A stretch of DNA of 58,539 nt from Acetobacter okinawensis (GTDB lineage Bacteria > Pseudomonadota > Alphaproteobacteria > Acetobacterales > Acetobacteraceae). The notes beneath the pieces are model-generated. The model was not told where the DNA came from. It saw nothing but the letters and a program-made list of their open reading frames with translations, and searched no databases. Positions within the stretch are counted from its first letter, which is position 1. Each line of letters opens with the position of its first letter. Below are positions 1 to 7,143 of the stretch, piece by piece. The position numbers and the translations under genes were made by a program. Location of the stretch: the NCBI RefSeq assembly GCF_002153655.1, contig NZ_JOPJ01000016.1:1-58539 (forward strand). The letters run 5' to 3'.

Positions 1-24
1 CTGACATTACTGGAGAGCTTGTAA
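1..24 (+). CDS. possible C-terminal end of an upstream phage gene (partial)
   Basis: Frame 1 reads seven codons and stops with TAA at 22-24, directly before the ATG at 25. Back-to-back genes are normal in phage tail modules, so this may be the end of the preceding structural gene. Only seven residues are visible, so the product cannot be named. Confidence 0.3.
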   Translation: MTLLESL

Positions 25-1122
25 ATGGGCATACCCCAAGTTGCAGACCTGGTGCTGGAGAGCGCCAATGCACCGGGCACTGGCGCATTTATCCTTGGCG
101 GTGCCCCCGATGGCCGACAGACCTTTGCGGATGCCTTCCCTGCTGGTGGAGAGGTCTATTACTATGCCTCGGACGGTACGCAGACAGAATGGGGCATTGG
201 CACGCTAACGCTGGGCAGCCCGAATACACTGGCCCGTACAACTGTGCTGGGGAACCTGTTCGGCTCCAAGAATGCCCTGAATTTTACAGCCAGCATCACC
301 GTATGGTCAGAAATTCCGGCACAGCGCACGCAATCTCTGGATGATGCGGGCATGTTGCCGGTCTCTGGCAATCCAGACTTTACCCGTGACGTGGCGTTAA
401 GCGCCAAAGTGGCTGATGGGCGGTATGGGGCAATGGGAAAGGTTCTCCAGCGTGCCAATGCTGCGGTGCAGGAGGTAACCGGGCCCGTCACGTTCTCTGG
501 CATAACCATGGTTGCAACGCCTACGGACTACACCCAGAAACAGGCCATTGGCGCGTCTGATGCGGACGGACGGTATGTACGCTTATCTGGTGGCAATACA
601 TTGTCAGGTGACCAGGTAGTAAATGGCAATGTACATGTCGTTGGCAGGCGGCTTGTGCTCATAAATCCAACCGGAGGACAATGCTCACTCTATACTGACT
701 GGCAAGGTGGTGGTCTATCTTCCAATGATCTTGTCATAGAAACGGGCACAGATGATGCGCCGTGTTATACGACTGTAGGCGATACAGGACGCATATTTTC
801 TACAGTCAAGGGAGATGTGGCGTTTACCTCCCAGATCCCCACAGCGGGGACAATTACGGGAGGGTATTATAAAAAAATACCCATATCCGGGGGTGGTTTT
901 CTGTTAACGCAGATGTTTGAGGTTACTGTATCTGATACTGGTCGCGTATCATTCCCTCTTGCATATTCCTCCCCTCCTGCACCCCCGCAGTTAAGTATGG
1001 CGCTCAATCGAGACGTTGATCTGGGAAGCTCTAGTGTTGATGCGACCGGGTTTACGGCGATGGTTGTAGCATCAGGAAGTTTCCCAATATCTGTTTATGT
1101 TGAAGGTATTGTATCAGAATGA
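25..1122 (+). CDS. phage tail fibre / tail-tip-like structural protein
   Basis: This 365-residue protein begins after a GGAGAG ribosome binding site. It has no signal peptide and no membrane segments. The N-terminal third is rich in Gly, Thr and Ala, and describes value-type beta structure (for example GEVYYYASDGTQTEWGIGTL). The centre contains repeated segments of the form YTQKQAIGASDADGRYVRLSGG, where a fibre-type strand is followed by GRYxRLSG. This is typical of tail fibres and tail spikes. The stop overlaps the next start in ATGA. The tail-fibre call rests on composition, the fibre-like repeats and the position before the lysis genes. The host receptor is unknown. Confidence 0.6.
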   Translation: MGIPQVADLVLESANAPGTGAFILGGAPDGRQTFADAFPAGGEVYYYASDGTQTEWGIGTLTLGSPNTLARTTVLGNLFGSKNALNFTASITVWSEIPAQRTQSLDDAGMLPVSGNPDFTRDVALSAKVADGRYGAMGKVLQRANAAVQEVTGPVTFSGITMVATPTDYTQKQAIGASDADGRYVRLSGGNTLSGDQVVNGNVHVVGRRLVLINPTGGQCSLYTDWQGGGLSSNDLVIETGTDDAPCYTTVGDTGRIFSTVKGDVAFTSQIPTAGTITGGYYKKIPISGGGFLLTQMFEVTVSDTGRVSFPLAYSSPPAPPQLSMALNRDVDLGSSSVDATGFTAMVVASGSFPISVYVEGIVSE

Positions 1123-1442
1123 CCGCAAGTAATAAAACGCAGTGGTGGAGCGTAAATTACCCTTCTCGCTATTATGCCTATGCCAACAAGGAGTATCTTC
1201 TGGGTGGCTACCCCACTCCGGGGTATGTTGATGTGGCCATGTTTGAGGCGTTGCCTACTTGGCTGCCCATCGCATCCGACATGATCGCCTTAACAGCAGG
1301 CCAATGGCAGGAGCGCGGAATGGTCGATCAGATCATCAAGGACGGTGCAGTGCAGACCTACGTTGCTCCTACTGCCAGCACAACTGGAGAGGAAACGACT
1401 GCGACCTCCACCGCAACGACGACAACCAGTGCGGCATCTTAG
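1119..1442 (+). CDS. small phage tail-associated protein
   Basis: This 107-residue protein starts inside the stop codon of the tail-fibre gene (ATGA), so translation is probably coupled. The N-terminal 75 residues are aromatic-rich (WWSVNYPSRYYAYANKEYLL) and look globular. The last 25 residues are almost entirely Thr, Ala and Ser, like a flexible tail. Its position is that of tail-fibre assembly or accessory proteins, but no named family is recognised. A rho-independent terminator follows within 30 bases. Confidence 0.5.
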   Translation: MTASNKTQWWSVNYPSRYYAYANKEYLLGGYPTPGYVDVAMFEALPTWLPIASDMIALTAGQWQERGMVDQIIKDGAVQTYVAPTASTTGEETTATSTATTTTSAAS

Positions 1443-1470
1443 CTTTTCTCTTTCCGATAGAGTCACCCTG

Positions 1471-1494
1471 ACCGCCCTGTGAGGCGGTTTTTTT
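1471..1494 (+). terminator. rho-independent terminator after the tail genes
   Basis: ACCGCC (1471-1476) pairs with GGCGGT (1483-1488) around a six-base loop and is followed by seven T residues. It closes the tail transcript just before the lysis region. Confidence 0.8.
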
Positions 1495-1512
1495 ATGCCT
1501 GAAAGGGATCAG

Positions 1513-1797
1513 ATGCCTGATCTGCCGATGCCGCCTGACCAGTATGTCACCCGGCCTGAATTTCTCGCTATCCGCGAAGACGTGAAGCAAATCGAAAAGG
1601 ACATGGCCATTGCCAATGTCCGGCAAGCCACAGCCCAGACCGATCTGGACGGGATCAAGGCGGGTCTGAATGACATCAAGGGAGAGCTGAAAACCATGCG
1701 TGGCTGGCGACAGTTCCTCCTGACCGGCGGCATCGGCGTAGGCTGGGGCGTGTTCCAGGGCATATGCCACTATTTCGGGTTTGGCAGCGCGCCCTGA
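1513..1797 (+). CDS. phage coiled-coil protein with C-terminal membrane segment (holin-like candidate)
   Basis: The product has 94 residues. The start at 1513 is chosen because AAAGGG sits six bases upstream; the in-frame ATG at 1495 abuts the terminator T-run. Residues 15-65 form a charged heptad-like helix with EDVKQIEKDM and DLDGIKAGLNDIKGEL. A single hydrophobic stretch follows near residues 70-88 (FLLTGGIGVGWGVFQGI). This layout, cytoplasmic coiled coil then one TM helix, occurs in small phage membrane proteins next to endolysins. A holin or holin-accessory role is inferred from position only. Confidence 0.5.
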   Translation: MPDLPMPPDQYVTRPEFLAIREDVKQIEKDMAIANVRQATAQTDLDGIKAGLNDIKGELKTMRGWRQFLLTGGIGVGWGVFQGICHYFGFGSAP

Positions 1798-1839
1798 TTT
1801 TCGTCCATTTCCAGTCTTCCGTTATTTTCCGCAAACAAG

Positions 1840-1871
1840 CCCACTATCGCTTATAGCGACAGTGGGTTTTT
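1840..1871 (+). terminator. terminator between the coiled-coil gene and the endolysin
   Basis: A 12-base stem (1840-1851 with 1855-1866, one mismatch) with a three-base loop is followed by TTTTT. It lies only 17 bases before the endolysin ATG, so the endolysin may depend on read-through or antitermination, as is usual for phage late genes. Confidence 0.7.
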
Positions 1872-1888
1872 CATATCTGGACAACCGA

Positions 1889-2353
1889 ATGAATGACCCC
1901 ATCAACATGGCGGCAGATCTGTGCCGCCAGTTCGAGGGGCTGCGTCTTGCCCCCTACCTTTGCCCAGCCGGTTACTGGTCCATTGGCTACGGTAGCCGCT
2001 TTCTGGCCAACGGGGCCGCCGTGACGGCCAGAACAGCGCCCATTACGGCGGAGCAGGCAGACGATCTGCTGCTGCTCACGCTCCGGCGCATCCAGCCCGA
2101 ACTGCACCAGCTCGTGCGCGTGCCGCTGCTCCCCGGCAAGGAAGCGGCGTTGCTGGACTTTGCTTTCAACCTTGGGTTGTCGGCACTGGCTGGGTCCACG
2201 CTGCTCAAACTGCTCAATGCTGGCCACGACATGCAGTCCGGCGAGCAGCTTCTGCTGTGGGACCACATGCACAAGAACGGCCAGCTCATCACCGTGCCGG
2301 GGCTGACACGCAGACGGCAGGCCGAATGGCACCTTTGGGTCGGCGCTGCCTGA
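1889..2353 (+). CDS. phage endolysin, GH24 lysozyme (muramidase)
   Basis: The product has 154 residues. The enzyme cleaves the MurNAc-GlcNAc bond of peptidoglycan during phage lysis. The start at 1889 is chosen because the GH24 fold begins immediately (CRQFEGLRLAPY with the catalytic Glu at residue 16), whereas the upstream extension runs through the terminator. The second motif is YLCPAGYWSIGYGS: Cys replaces the usual Asp of T4-type enzymes and Ser replaces Thr. This variant is, as far as I recall, seen in other phage lysozymes. No signal peptide is visible, so release to the periplasm should need a holin. The C-terminal part with GLTRRRQAEWHLW fits the family. Length is normal. Confidence 0.88.
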   Translation: MNDPINMAADLCRQFEGLRLAPYLCPAGYWSIGYGSRFLANGAAVTARTAPITAEQADDLLLLTLRRIQPELHQLVRVPLLPGKEAALLDFAFNLGLSALAGSTLLKLLNAGHDMQSGEQLLLWDHMHKNGQLITVPGLTRRRQAEWHLWVGAA

Positions 2354-2405
2354 TCATTTTCCTGATGTCAGGAAAATGGATTCCTTCCAACTGAAAAGAG
2401 GCTCC

Positions 2406-3161
2406 ATGTCTTCTTCCAATAAGGTTGTCGCATACCTGCGGCAGCCCACCACCCTGTTTGCCCTCGGCCTGCTCCTGGGCACACTGGTGGCAACGTGGTT
2501 CCACGTCATCACATCCGATGCCAGCGCAGCCCTGCTGGTTGCCGTGTTGCCCCTGCTGGCGAGCGACAACAGCGGGCTGCTTACCGCCCTGACGGGCCAG
2601 CGGGACGATCTTGCCAAAGCCATGCAGGCGGTCGCCAGCCATAAGGATATTGGTCCTGCGGCAGTTAAGATCATTGCCGATGCCCTGCCTGCGGGCTCCC
2701 TGTTCGGGGCAACGGCATCAGCCCTGAACACTGTGGCCGCACCAGCTCCGACCGATACGAGTAAAAGCAGCAGCTCCAATGTTGTGCCGGTCCTGCTGGT
2801 GGGCATTCTGGGCTTCGGTCTGACCGCCTGCGGAGATACGCCACAGGCCAAGCTTCGCCAGACAGTGTTTGACGTGTCCAGTGCGTACCATGTGGCCGCA
2901 ACCCCTATGCCTGACGTGATGGCAGGCAAGGTTCCGGGGGTGCATCTGAGCGATGAACAGAAAACTCTGGTCAAAAAATCCAGCCAGACCGTGGTGAACG
3001 AGCTGACGGTGCTGGAAACCGCCATCCAGAATAACAGCACCCTGACCCAGACCAGTGTTTCCGGCCTCCAGTCGGCGCTGCTTTCGTTCCAGACCTGCTG
3101 GGCAGGTGTAAAGGCGGGCACCATTCCGGATGCCTGCAAGACAGGAGACACCAGCAAATGA
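2406..3161 (+). CDS. phage membrane protein with internal lipobox (holin-lipoprotein fusion-like)
   Basis: The product has 251 residues. The start at 2406 follows a strong AAAGAGG site; an in-frame ATG at 2376 lacks one. Residues 16-52 contain two hydrophobic segments, as in small holins. After a Ser/Pro-rich linker (about residues 112-125) comes a second hydrophobic segment ending in LTAC at Cys142, a consensus lipobox, and then a soluble helical domain with TVVNELTVLETAIQNN. A lipobox normally lies within the first 30 residues, so this looks like a membrane protein fused to a lipoprotein. No good internal ribosome binding site precedes the GTG at 2784. A role in lysis (holin or spanin) is inferred from its place after the endolysin. 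The stop overlaps the next start. Confidence 0.55.
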   Translation: MSSSNKVVAYLRQPTTLFALGLLLGTLVATWFHVITSDASAALLVAVLPLLASDNSGLLTALTGQRDDLAKAMQAVASHKDIGPAAVKIIADALPAGSLFGATASALNTVAAPAPTDTSKSSSSNVVPVLLVGILGFGLTACGDTPQAKLRQTVFDVSSAYHVAATPMPDVMAGKVPGVHLSDEQKTLVKKSSQTVVNELTVLETAIQNNSTLTQTSVSGLQSALLSFQTCWAGVKAGTIPDACKTGDTSK

Positions 3162-3382
3162 GTACAGCCGAAACCATTGAAGGCATTGCCGCAGCCTCTG
3201 GCGCCATTCTGGGCGTTGTGGGGGAAGTGGTGGAACTGGCCGAAAAATACGGGCCGGAGATCTACACCACCATCATTGCTGCGATTGAGCAGAGCAAATC
3301 CGGCACCGGCCCGACCGATGCGGATATTCAGGCGATCATTGCCAAGTGTGTGGCCGATAACGCCGCGATCCAGAGCGCATGA
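3158..3382 (+). CDS. small phage protein, unknown function
   Basis: This 74-residue protein starts inside the preceding stop codon (ATGA) and its own stop overlaps the next gene the same way. It is strongly helical and rich in Ala, Ile and Glu (GAILGVVGEVVELAEKYGPE), amphipathic rather than clearly transmembrane. There is no signal peptide. No family is recognised. The tight coupling suggests that it works with its neighbours in the lysis or late accessory module. Confidence 0.6.
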   Translation: MSTAETIEGIAAASGAILGVVGEVVELAEKYGPEIYTTIIAAIEQSKSGTGPTDADIQAIIAKCVADNAAIQSA

Positions 3383-3501
3383 CGCCCGATAACGAGTTCT
3401 TTCTGATCTTGGGAGGCGGGGCCGTTGGTCTCGCCTTTGTCCTGTTTGCCGCAACCGTGCGCTGGATCAGAACCCGTGCAGATAGGGAGGATGATCTATG
3501 A
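3379..3501 (+). CDS. 40-residue single-pass membrane protein
   Basis: The reading frame begins at the ATG overlapping the previous stop and ends in a TGA that overlaps the next start (ATG at 3498), so it is the middle link in a chain of ATGA couplings. Residues 7-27 form one hydrophobic helix (FFLILGGGAVGLAFVLFAA), followed by a basic then acidic tail (RWIRTRADREDDL). The tail ends with the AGGGAGG that serves as ribosome binding site for the lipoprotein gene. A small inner-membrane partner of the lipoprotein is possible, but no family is recognised. Confidence 0.6.
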   Translation: MTPDNEFFLILGGGAVGLAFVLFAATVRWIRTRADREDDL

Positions 3502-3923
3502 TCCGGTTTACACATCTGCGCAAAACGGCCTGTTTGGGGCTTTTCCTGTTGACATCCGCCTGCTCTGGCCTGCCCCTGCGGGCCAAGCATGACCTGATCG
3601 GGATGCCCAGATCAGACCTGATTGCCTGTGCTGGCGTGCCGGACAACGTGGCTGCCCTGCCCGATGGTGAGGTGCTGCAATGGCGGCAGGATCAGCAGGT
3701 GCAGGGGCCGCTCACACTCAAGGGGCCGTTTAGCCTGGAGCTGGACCTGTCTGGGCATGGCACCTGCCATTTTGTGGCTCGGGTAAGGAATGATCGAGTT
3801 GCTCAGATCGAATATACCGGCCCCAGCGATACCCTGCTGGGGCGGTATGCAGCTTGTGCGCCAATGGTTCAGGCGTGCGAAAACTGGAGGAAAGAAAGTT
3901 TACAAATGCAAGGAAATCTATAG
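3498..3923 (+). CDS. phage-encoded lipoprotein, relative of the lipoprotein at 33448-34050
   Basis: The product has 141 residues with a lipoprotein signal ending LTSAC (Cys22). The mature part contains IGMPRSDLIACAGVP near residues 34-48, GTC near 87-89, a VRNDRVAQIEYTG strand, and two late Cys residues. The same pattern (IGM, DLxACAG, GTC, DRVA, Y.G, then two Cys) appears in the chromosomal lipoprotein at 33448, so the two are homologous. The GM-x-DL-x2-C-G-P element resembles the BamE/SmpA-type fold, but this is only suggestive. It is the last gene of the phage block and starts within the preceding stop. Its function is unknown; an outer-membrane role during lysogeny or lysis is possible. 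Confidence 0.65.
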   Translation: MIRFTHLRKTACLGLFLLTSACSGLPLRAKHDLIGMPRSDLIACAGVPDNVAALPDGEVLQWRQDQQVQGPLTLKGPFSLELDLSGHGTCHFVARVRNDRVAQIEYTGPSDTLLGRYAACAPMVQACENWRKESLQMQGNL

Positions 3924-4051
3924 AGACAGGACGCGCCAATTATGGCATTATTTACAATGTAAACCATTATAAAATAACAATAAATTTATTCCCCTCAGCT
4001 CCACCAACCGCCTTGTTATGTTGCTTTTTTCCTTGAAGAAATCGCGGGTTT

Positions 4052-4078
4052 TGTAAACCCTCACCCCACGGGTTTACA
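4052..4078. repeat. 9-base inverted repeat TGTAAACCC / GGGTTTACA
   Basis: Perfect 9-base arms at 4052-4060 and 4070-4078 are separated by nine bases. There is no T-run after it, so it is more likely a protein-binding site or a phage-end feature than a terminator. The same nonamer occurs at 11203-11211 upstream of the aldo/keto reductase gene, and a near copy (CGTAAACCC) is at 4262. Confidence 0.45.
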
Positions 4079-4334
4079 CCACGGCCACTCCGGCGTGGTG
4101 CCTCAGCCAAACGCCATGACACCCGGTTACGGGGGGCGGGCCATACCCGTTTTTACACCCCAGCAGTTGGGGGGGCTTGTCAGGGCAAGGCTCAGGCTTA
4201 CACGCGCATCACTCCCCCCTCGCCCCTGCCTGCCAGCGTATTCTGGAACGCCTCGCCTTACCGTAAACCCGATACGATATTCAGCGCACGGTAGAGCGAA
4301 CATACACCGCCTGCGGGCTGCGCGGCATACGAAC

Positions 4335-4348
4335 ATATTCTTGAATAT
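4335..4348. promoter_or_regulatory. 14-base palindrome, possible operator of the aldehyde dehydrogenase operon
   Basis: ATATTC and GAATAT flank two T residues in an AT-rich stretch about 105 bases upstream of the first operon gene. The position and symmetry suit a dimeric repressor site. No regulator gene is adjacent, so this is a weak call. Confidence 0.3.
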
Positions 4349-4453
4349 ACAGATAATTTTTCAAAAAAAACCGGACGTATTCTCCCAAATTGCCATTTCG
4401 GAAACAAATCAGTTCCACTACATTCATACCCCCACCACCCCCAAGGAGCCCCC

Positions 4454-4915
4454 ATGCTAAGCCTGAACATAAACGGACAACCCCACCAGGTGGACGTGGA
4501 CCCGGACACCCCCCTGCTCTGGGTTCTGCGCGATGTTCTGGGCATGAACGCCACCAAGTTCGGCTGCGGCATCGCCCAATGCGGTGCTTGCACCGTGCAT
4601 ATGAACGGGCGGGCCGTGCGGGCATGCAACCTGCCAGTGGGCCTGATCGGGGAGCAGCCCATCAGCACGCTGGAGGGGGTGGACCCGACCGACCCGGTGG
4701 TCAAAGCCGTGCAGGCGGCATGGATCGCGCTGGACGTGGTGCAGTGCGGCTATTGCCAGCCCGGGCAGATTATGGCCGCCATTGCCCTGCTGCGCACCGC
4801 CCCCCACCCAACAGATGAGCAGATAGACAGCGCCCTGTCCGCCAATCTGTGCCGTTGCGGAACCTATATGCGCATCCGTGCGGCTGTCCACCACGCTGCG
4901 GGAGCACTGGCATGA
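4454..4915 (+). CDS. aldehyde dehydrogenase small subunit, [2Fe-2S] protein
   Basis: The product has 153 residues and carries two [2Fe-2S] clusters that move electrons from the molybdopterin subunit to the cytochrome subunit. The plant-type cluster motif is FGCGIAQCGACTVHMNG with a further Cys at RAC. The second domain shows QCGYCQPGQ and LCRCGTYMRIR. This matches the xanthine-oxidase-family small subunit annotated as isoquinoline 1-oxidoreductase alpha or as the small subunit of membrane aldehyde dehydrogenase in acetic acid bacteria (called AldF or AldS in different systems; I do not choose). AAGGAG precedes the ATG. The stop overlaps the next start in ATGA, so subunits should be made in step. 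Confidence 0.9.
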   Translation: MLSLNINGQPHQVDVDPDTPLLWVLRDVLGMNATKFGCGIAQCGACTVHMNGRAVRACNLPVGLIGEQPISTLEGVDPTDPVVKAVQAAWIALDVVQCGYCQPGQIMAAIALLRTAPHPTDEQIDSALSANLCRCGTYMRIRAAVHHAAGALA

Positions 4916-7143
4916 CCACGCGCGCCACCACAGGCACACCGGCACCTGCACATGCCCCCGCTCACACTGCGGCACAAGCCAGCCGCAGGCAGGTCCTTGG
5001 GGCCGGGGGAGCGCTCCTGCTGGCAACACTCTGGCCCACACCCCGTAGCGGGCGGGCGCAACCCGCCCCACACCCCGAGCAGGGGCTGCTGGTTGAAAAC
5101 ACCCCAGCAGCCTTTGCCCCCAATGCCTATATCCGCATTGCCGCAGACAACCGCATCACCCTGATCCTCCCCAATGTGGAAATGGGACAGGGCATTTACA
5201 CCGGCTCCGTCATGCTCCTTGCCGAGGAACTGGGCGTGGATATGGCGCAGGTCGCCATTGAGGCCGCACCCCCGGGTGGTGGGGCCGAAATTACCGGAGG
5301 CTCCACCTCGGTCATGACCGAGTGGCTCCCCCTGCGTCAGGCCGGGGCTGCGGCACGCAGCATGCTGGTGCAGGCCGCAGCCACCCGCTGGCAGGCCAAC
5401 CCGGCCGAGTGCACCACACGCTCTGCCACCATCATCCACACACCCACTGGCCGCAGCCTGAGCTTTGGCGCAGTTGCGGCACAGGCGGCTACCCTGCCCG
5501 TGCCGCAAAAACCCACGCTCAAGGACCCGAGCACCTACACACTTGTCGGCCACGCCCAACACCGTGTGGACAGTGTGGCAAAGGTGCAGGGGCGCGCGGT
5601 GTTTGGCATGGATATTCAGGTGCCGGGGCAAAAAATCGGCACCGTGGCCGCCTGCCCGGTAGAAGGCGGCACACTGGGGGGCATGAACAAGGCGGCAGCC
5701 CTTGCCATCCGTGGTGTGCAGGCCGTGCTGGTCAATGCGCAGAACAACACCGTCTGCGTTGTGGCGGACCATTACTGGGCAGCCCGCAAAGGCCTGCGCG
5801 CACTCAAGCTGCACTGGCATGACGGCCCAAATGCCCACATCAACACCCAGACCATTTACGAGCAGTTGCACGACGGGCTGAGCGGCCCCGCCATTGTGGC
5901 CAACACAAAAGGCGATGCCCCGGCCATTATCGCCCATGCCCATGCCACGTACACCGCCACGTACCAGCAGCCCCTGCTGGCCCATGCCCCTATGGAACCC
6001 ATAAACTGCACCGCCCATGTGCGCCCCGATGGATGCGACATATGGACCGGCACCCAGATTGCCGACCGCGCGCGGGACACGGCAGTGGAACTGACAGGCC
6101 TGCCCAAAGACAAGGTTATGGTGCACTGCCAGTATATTGGCGGGGGGTTTGGCCGCAGGCTGGAGCATGAATATGTTACCCAGTGCGTGGATTTTGCCCG
6201 GCAGGTTCCCTACCCGCTCAAAATCATCTGGAGCCGTGAGGAAGACCTGACGCGCGACCGCTACCGCCCCGCCTATGTGGACCAGATGAGTGCGGCACTC
6301 GATGACAAAGGCTTTATAACCGCACTGACCCACCGCATTGTCGGCCCCGCGGTTGTTGCCCGCTGGGACCCGCCAGAACTGACCAAGGATGGGTATGACG
6401 AGGACCTTTCTGTCGCCACGGTCATAACCCCTTACAGCTACCCCGCCTACCGGCTGGAATTTGCCCGGCGCGAAGCCCCCGGCATTGTCACCGCATGGTG
6501 GCGCGGTGTTGGCGGCACACGCGGGCTGTTTGTGGTGGAAGGCTTTATAGATGAGTTGGCCCAGCGCGCAGGGGCAGACCCCGTAGCCTACCGCCGCGCC
6601 ATGCTGGCCCAGAACCCCCGCGCCCTTGCCGTGCTGGACCGGGTTGCACAGGAGGCAGGCTGGAACACGCCCCTGCCGCCGGGCCGCGCACGTGGTGTGG
6701 CCGTGCAGTTTGCCTTTGGCTCCTACATGGCCAGCATTGCAGAGGTGGAAATGCCCGACCCGGACAACGTGATTATCCACCGCGTGTGCGCTGCGGTCGA
6801 TTGCGGGCGCGTTATCAACCCCGATCAGGTTATCTCGCAGATTGAAGGGGGGCTGATCTTTGGCTTTAGCGCCGCTCTTTATAACGAGATTACGCTTGAA
6901 GACGGACGGGTGCAGCAGACCAACTTCAACACATGGCGCGTCATGCGCATGAACGAGGCCCCGCGCAAAATTGACGTCTTTCTTATACCCAGCACGGAAG
7001 ACCCCGGCGGCATTGGCGAGGTTGGCACCGCAGCAGCAGCCCCCGTGCTGGCCAACGCCATGGCCGCGGCACAGGGGCGGCGCTACCGCACACTGCCCCT
7101 GCTCTCTGCGCGCAATGCGGCGGCTGGCAAGGAGCAGGGCTGA
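4912..7143 (+). CDS. aldehyde dehydrogenase large subunit, molybdopterin-binding
   Basis: The product has 743 residues. It is the catalytic subunit, oxidising aldehydes (acetaldehyde in acetic acid bacteria) to acids in the periplasm. The start at 4912 is the ATG overlapping the previous stop. A twin-arginine signal with SRRQVLGAGGALLL (Arg25-Arg26) indicates folded export with its cofactor. Family landmarks include GGGFGRRLEHEY in the centre and GIGEVGTAAAAP near the end, where Glu703 is in the position of the catalytic Glu of the xanthine oxidase family. Length is normal for the isoquinoline-oxidoreductase type, which lacks the N-terminal FAD part. The order small, large, cytochrome matches membrane-bound aldehyde dehydrogenases. 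The exact substrate is not shown by sequence. Confidence 0.9.
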   Translation: MTTRATTGTPAPAHAPAHTAAQASRRQVLGAGGALLLATLWPTPRSGRAQPAPHPEQGLLVENTPAAFAPNAYIRIAADNRITLILPNVEMGQGIYTGSVMLLAEELGVDMAQVAIEAAPPGGGAEITGGSTSVMTEWLPLRQAGAAARSMLVQAAATRWQANPAECTTRSATIIHTPTGRSLSFGAVAAQAATLPVPQKPTLKDPSTYTLVGHAQHRVDSVAKVQGRAVFGMDIQVPGQKIGTVAACPVEGGTLGGMNKAAALAIRGVQAVLVNAQNNTVCVVADHYWAARKGLRALKLHWHDGPNAHINTQTIYEQLHDGLSGPAIVANTKGDAPAIIAHAHATYTATYQQPLLAHAPMEPINCTAHVRPDGCDIWTGTQIADRARDTAVELTGLPKDKVMVHCQYIGGGFGRRLEHEYVTQCVDFARQVPYPLKIIWSREEDLTRDRYRPAYVDQMSAALDDKGFITALTHRIVGPAVVARWDPPELTKDGYDEDLSVATVITPYSYPAYRLEFARREAPGIVTAWWRGVGGTRGLFVVEGFIDELAQRAGADPVAYRRAMLAQNPRALAVLDRVAQEAGWNTPLPPGRARGVAVQFAFGSYMASIAEVEMPDPDNVIIHRVCAAVDCGRVINPDQVISQIEGGLIFGFSAALYNEITLEDGRVQQTNFNTWRVMRMNEAPRKIDVFLIPSTEDPGGIGEVGTAAAAPVLANAMAAAQGRRYRTLPLLSARNAAAGKEQG

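Larger units (their letters stand above)
1..3950 (+). mobile_element. right end of a prophage (partial)
   Basis: Consecutive plus-strand genes with phage character fill this stretch: a tail-fibre-like protein, a small tail-associated protein, a coiled-coil/TM protein, a GH24 endolysin and a run of small overlapping membrane and lipoprotein genes. The order tail, lysis, lysis accessory is typical of the late end of a tailed-phage genome. The left part lies outside the window. The right boundary is inferred from the last phage-like gene ending at 3923 and the change to housekeeping metabolism after about 4450. No integrase, tRNA or duplicated attachment core was seen, so the exact end is a guess. 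Confidence 0.65.
3924..4453. other. 530-base intergenic region at the prophage/chromosome junction
   Basis: No convincing gene is present. The first 80 bases are AT-rich and hold the palindrome TTTACAATGTAAA (3951-3963). A 9-base inverted repeat, TGTAAACCC and GGGTTTACA, lies at 4052-4060/4070-4078. A second palindrome, ATATTCTTGAATAT, lies at 4335-4348, about 105 bases before the aldehyde dehydrogenase operon, where an operator would sit. The prophage right end and the operon promoter must both be in here, but neither can be placed exactly. Confidence 0.5.

Noticed and set aside
2354..3454. A 366-codon minus-strand frame across the prophage lysis genes
   Set aside because: The plus-strand genes here have ribosome binding sites and ATGA couplings; the minus frame shows none.
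3924..4453. A tRNA or duplicated core as the prophage attachment site
   Set aside because: No tRNA-like cloverleaf or T-loop sequence was found, and the left prophage end is outside the window, so a core repeat cannot be compared.
4864..6780. A 638-codon minus-strand frame opposite the aldehyde dehydrogenase large subunit
   Set aside because: It is antisense to a gene with clear family motifs, has Cys/His/Gly-rich nonsense composition, and arises from high GC at codon position three.
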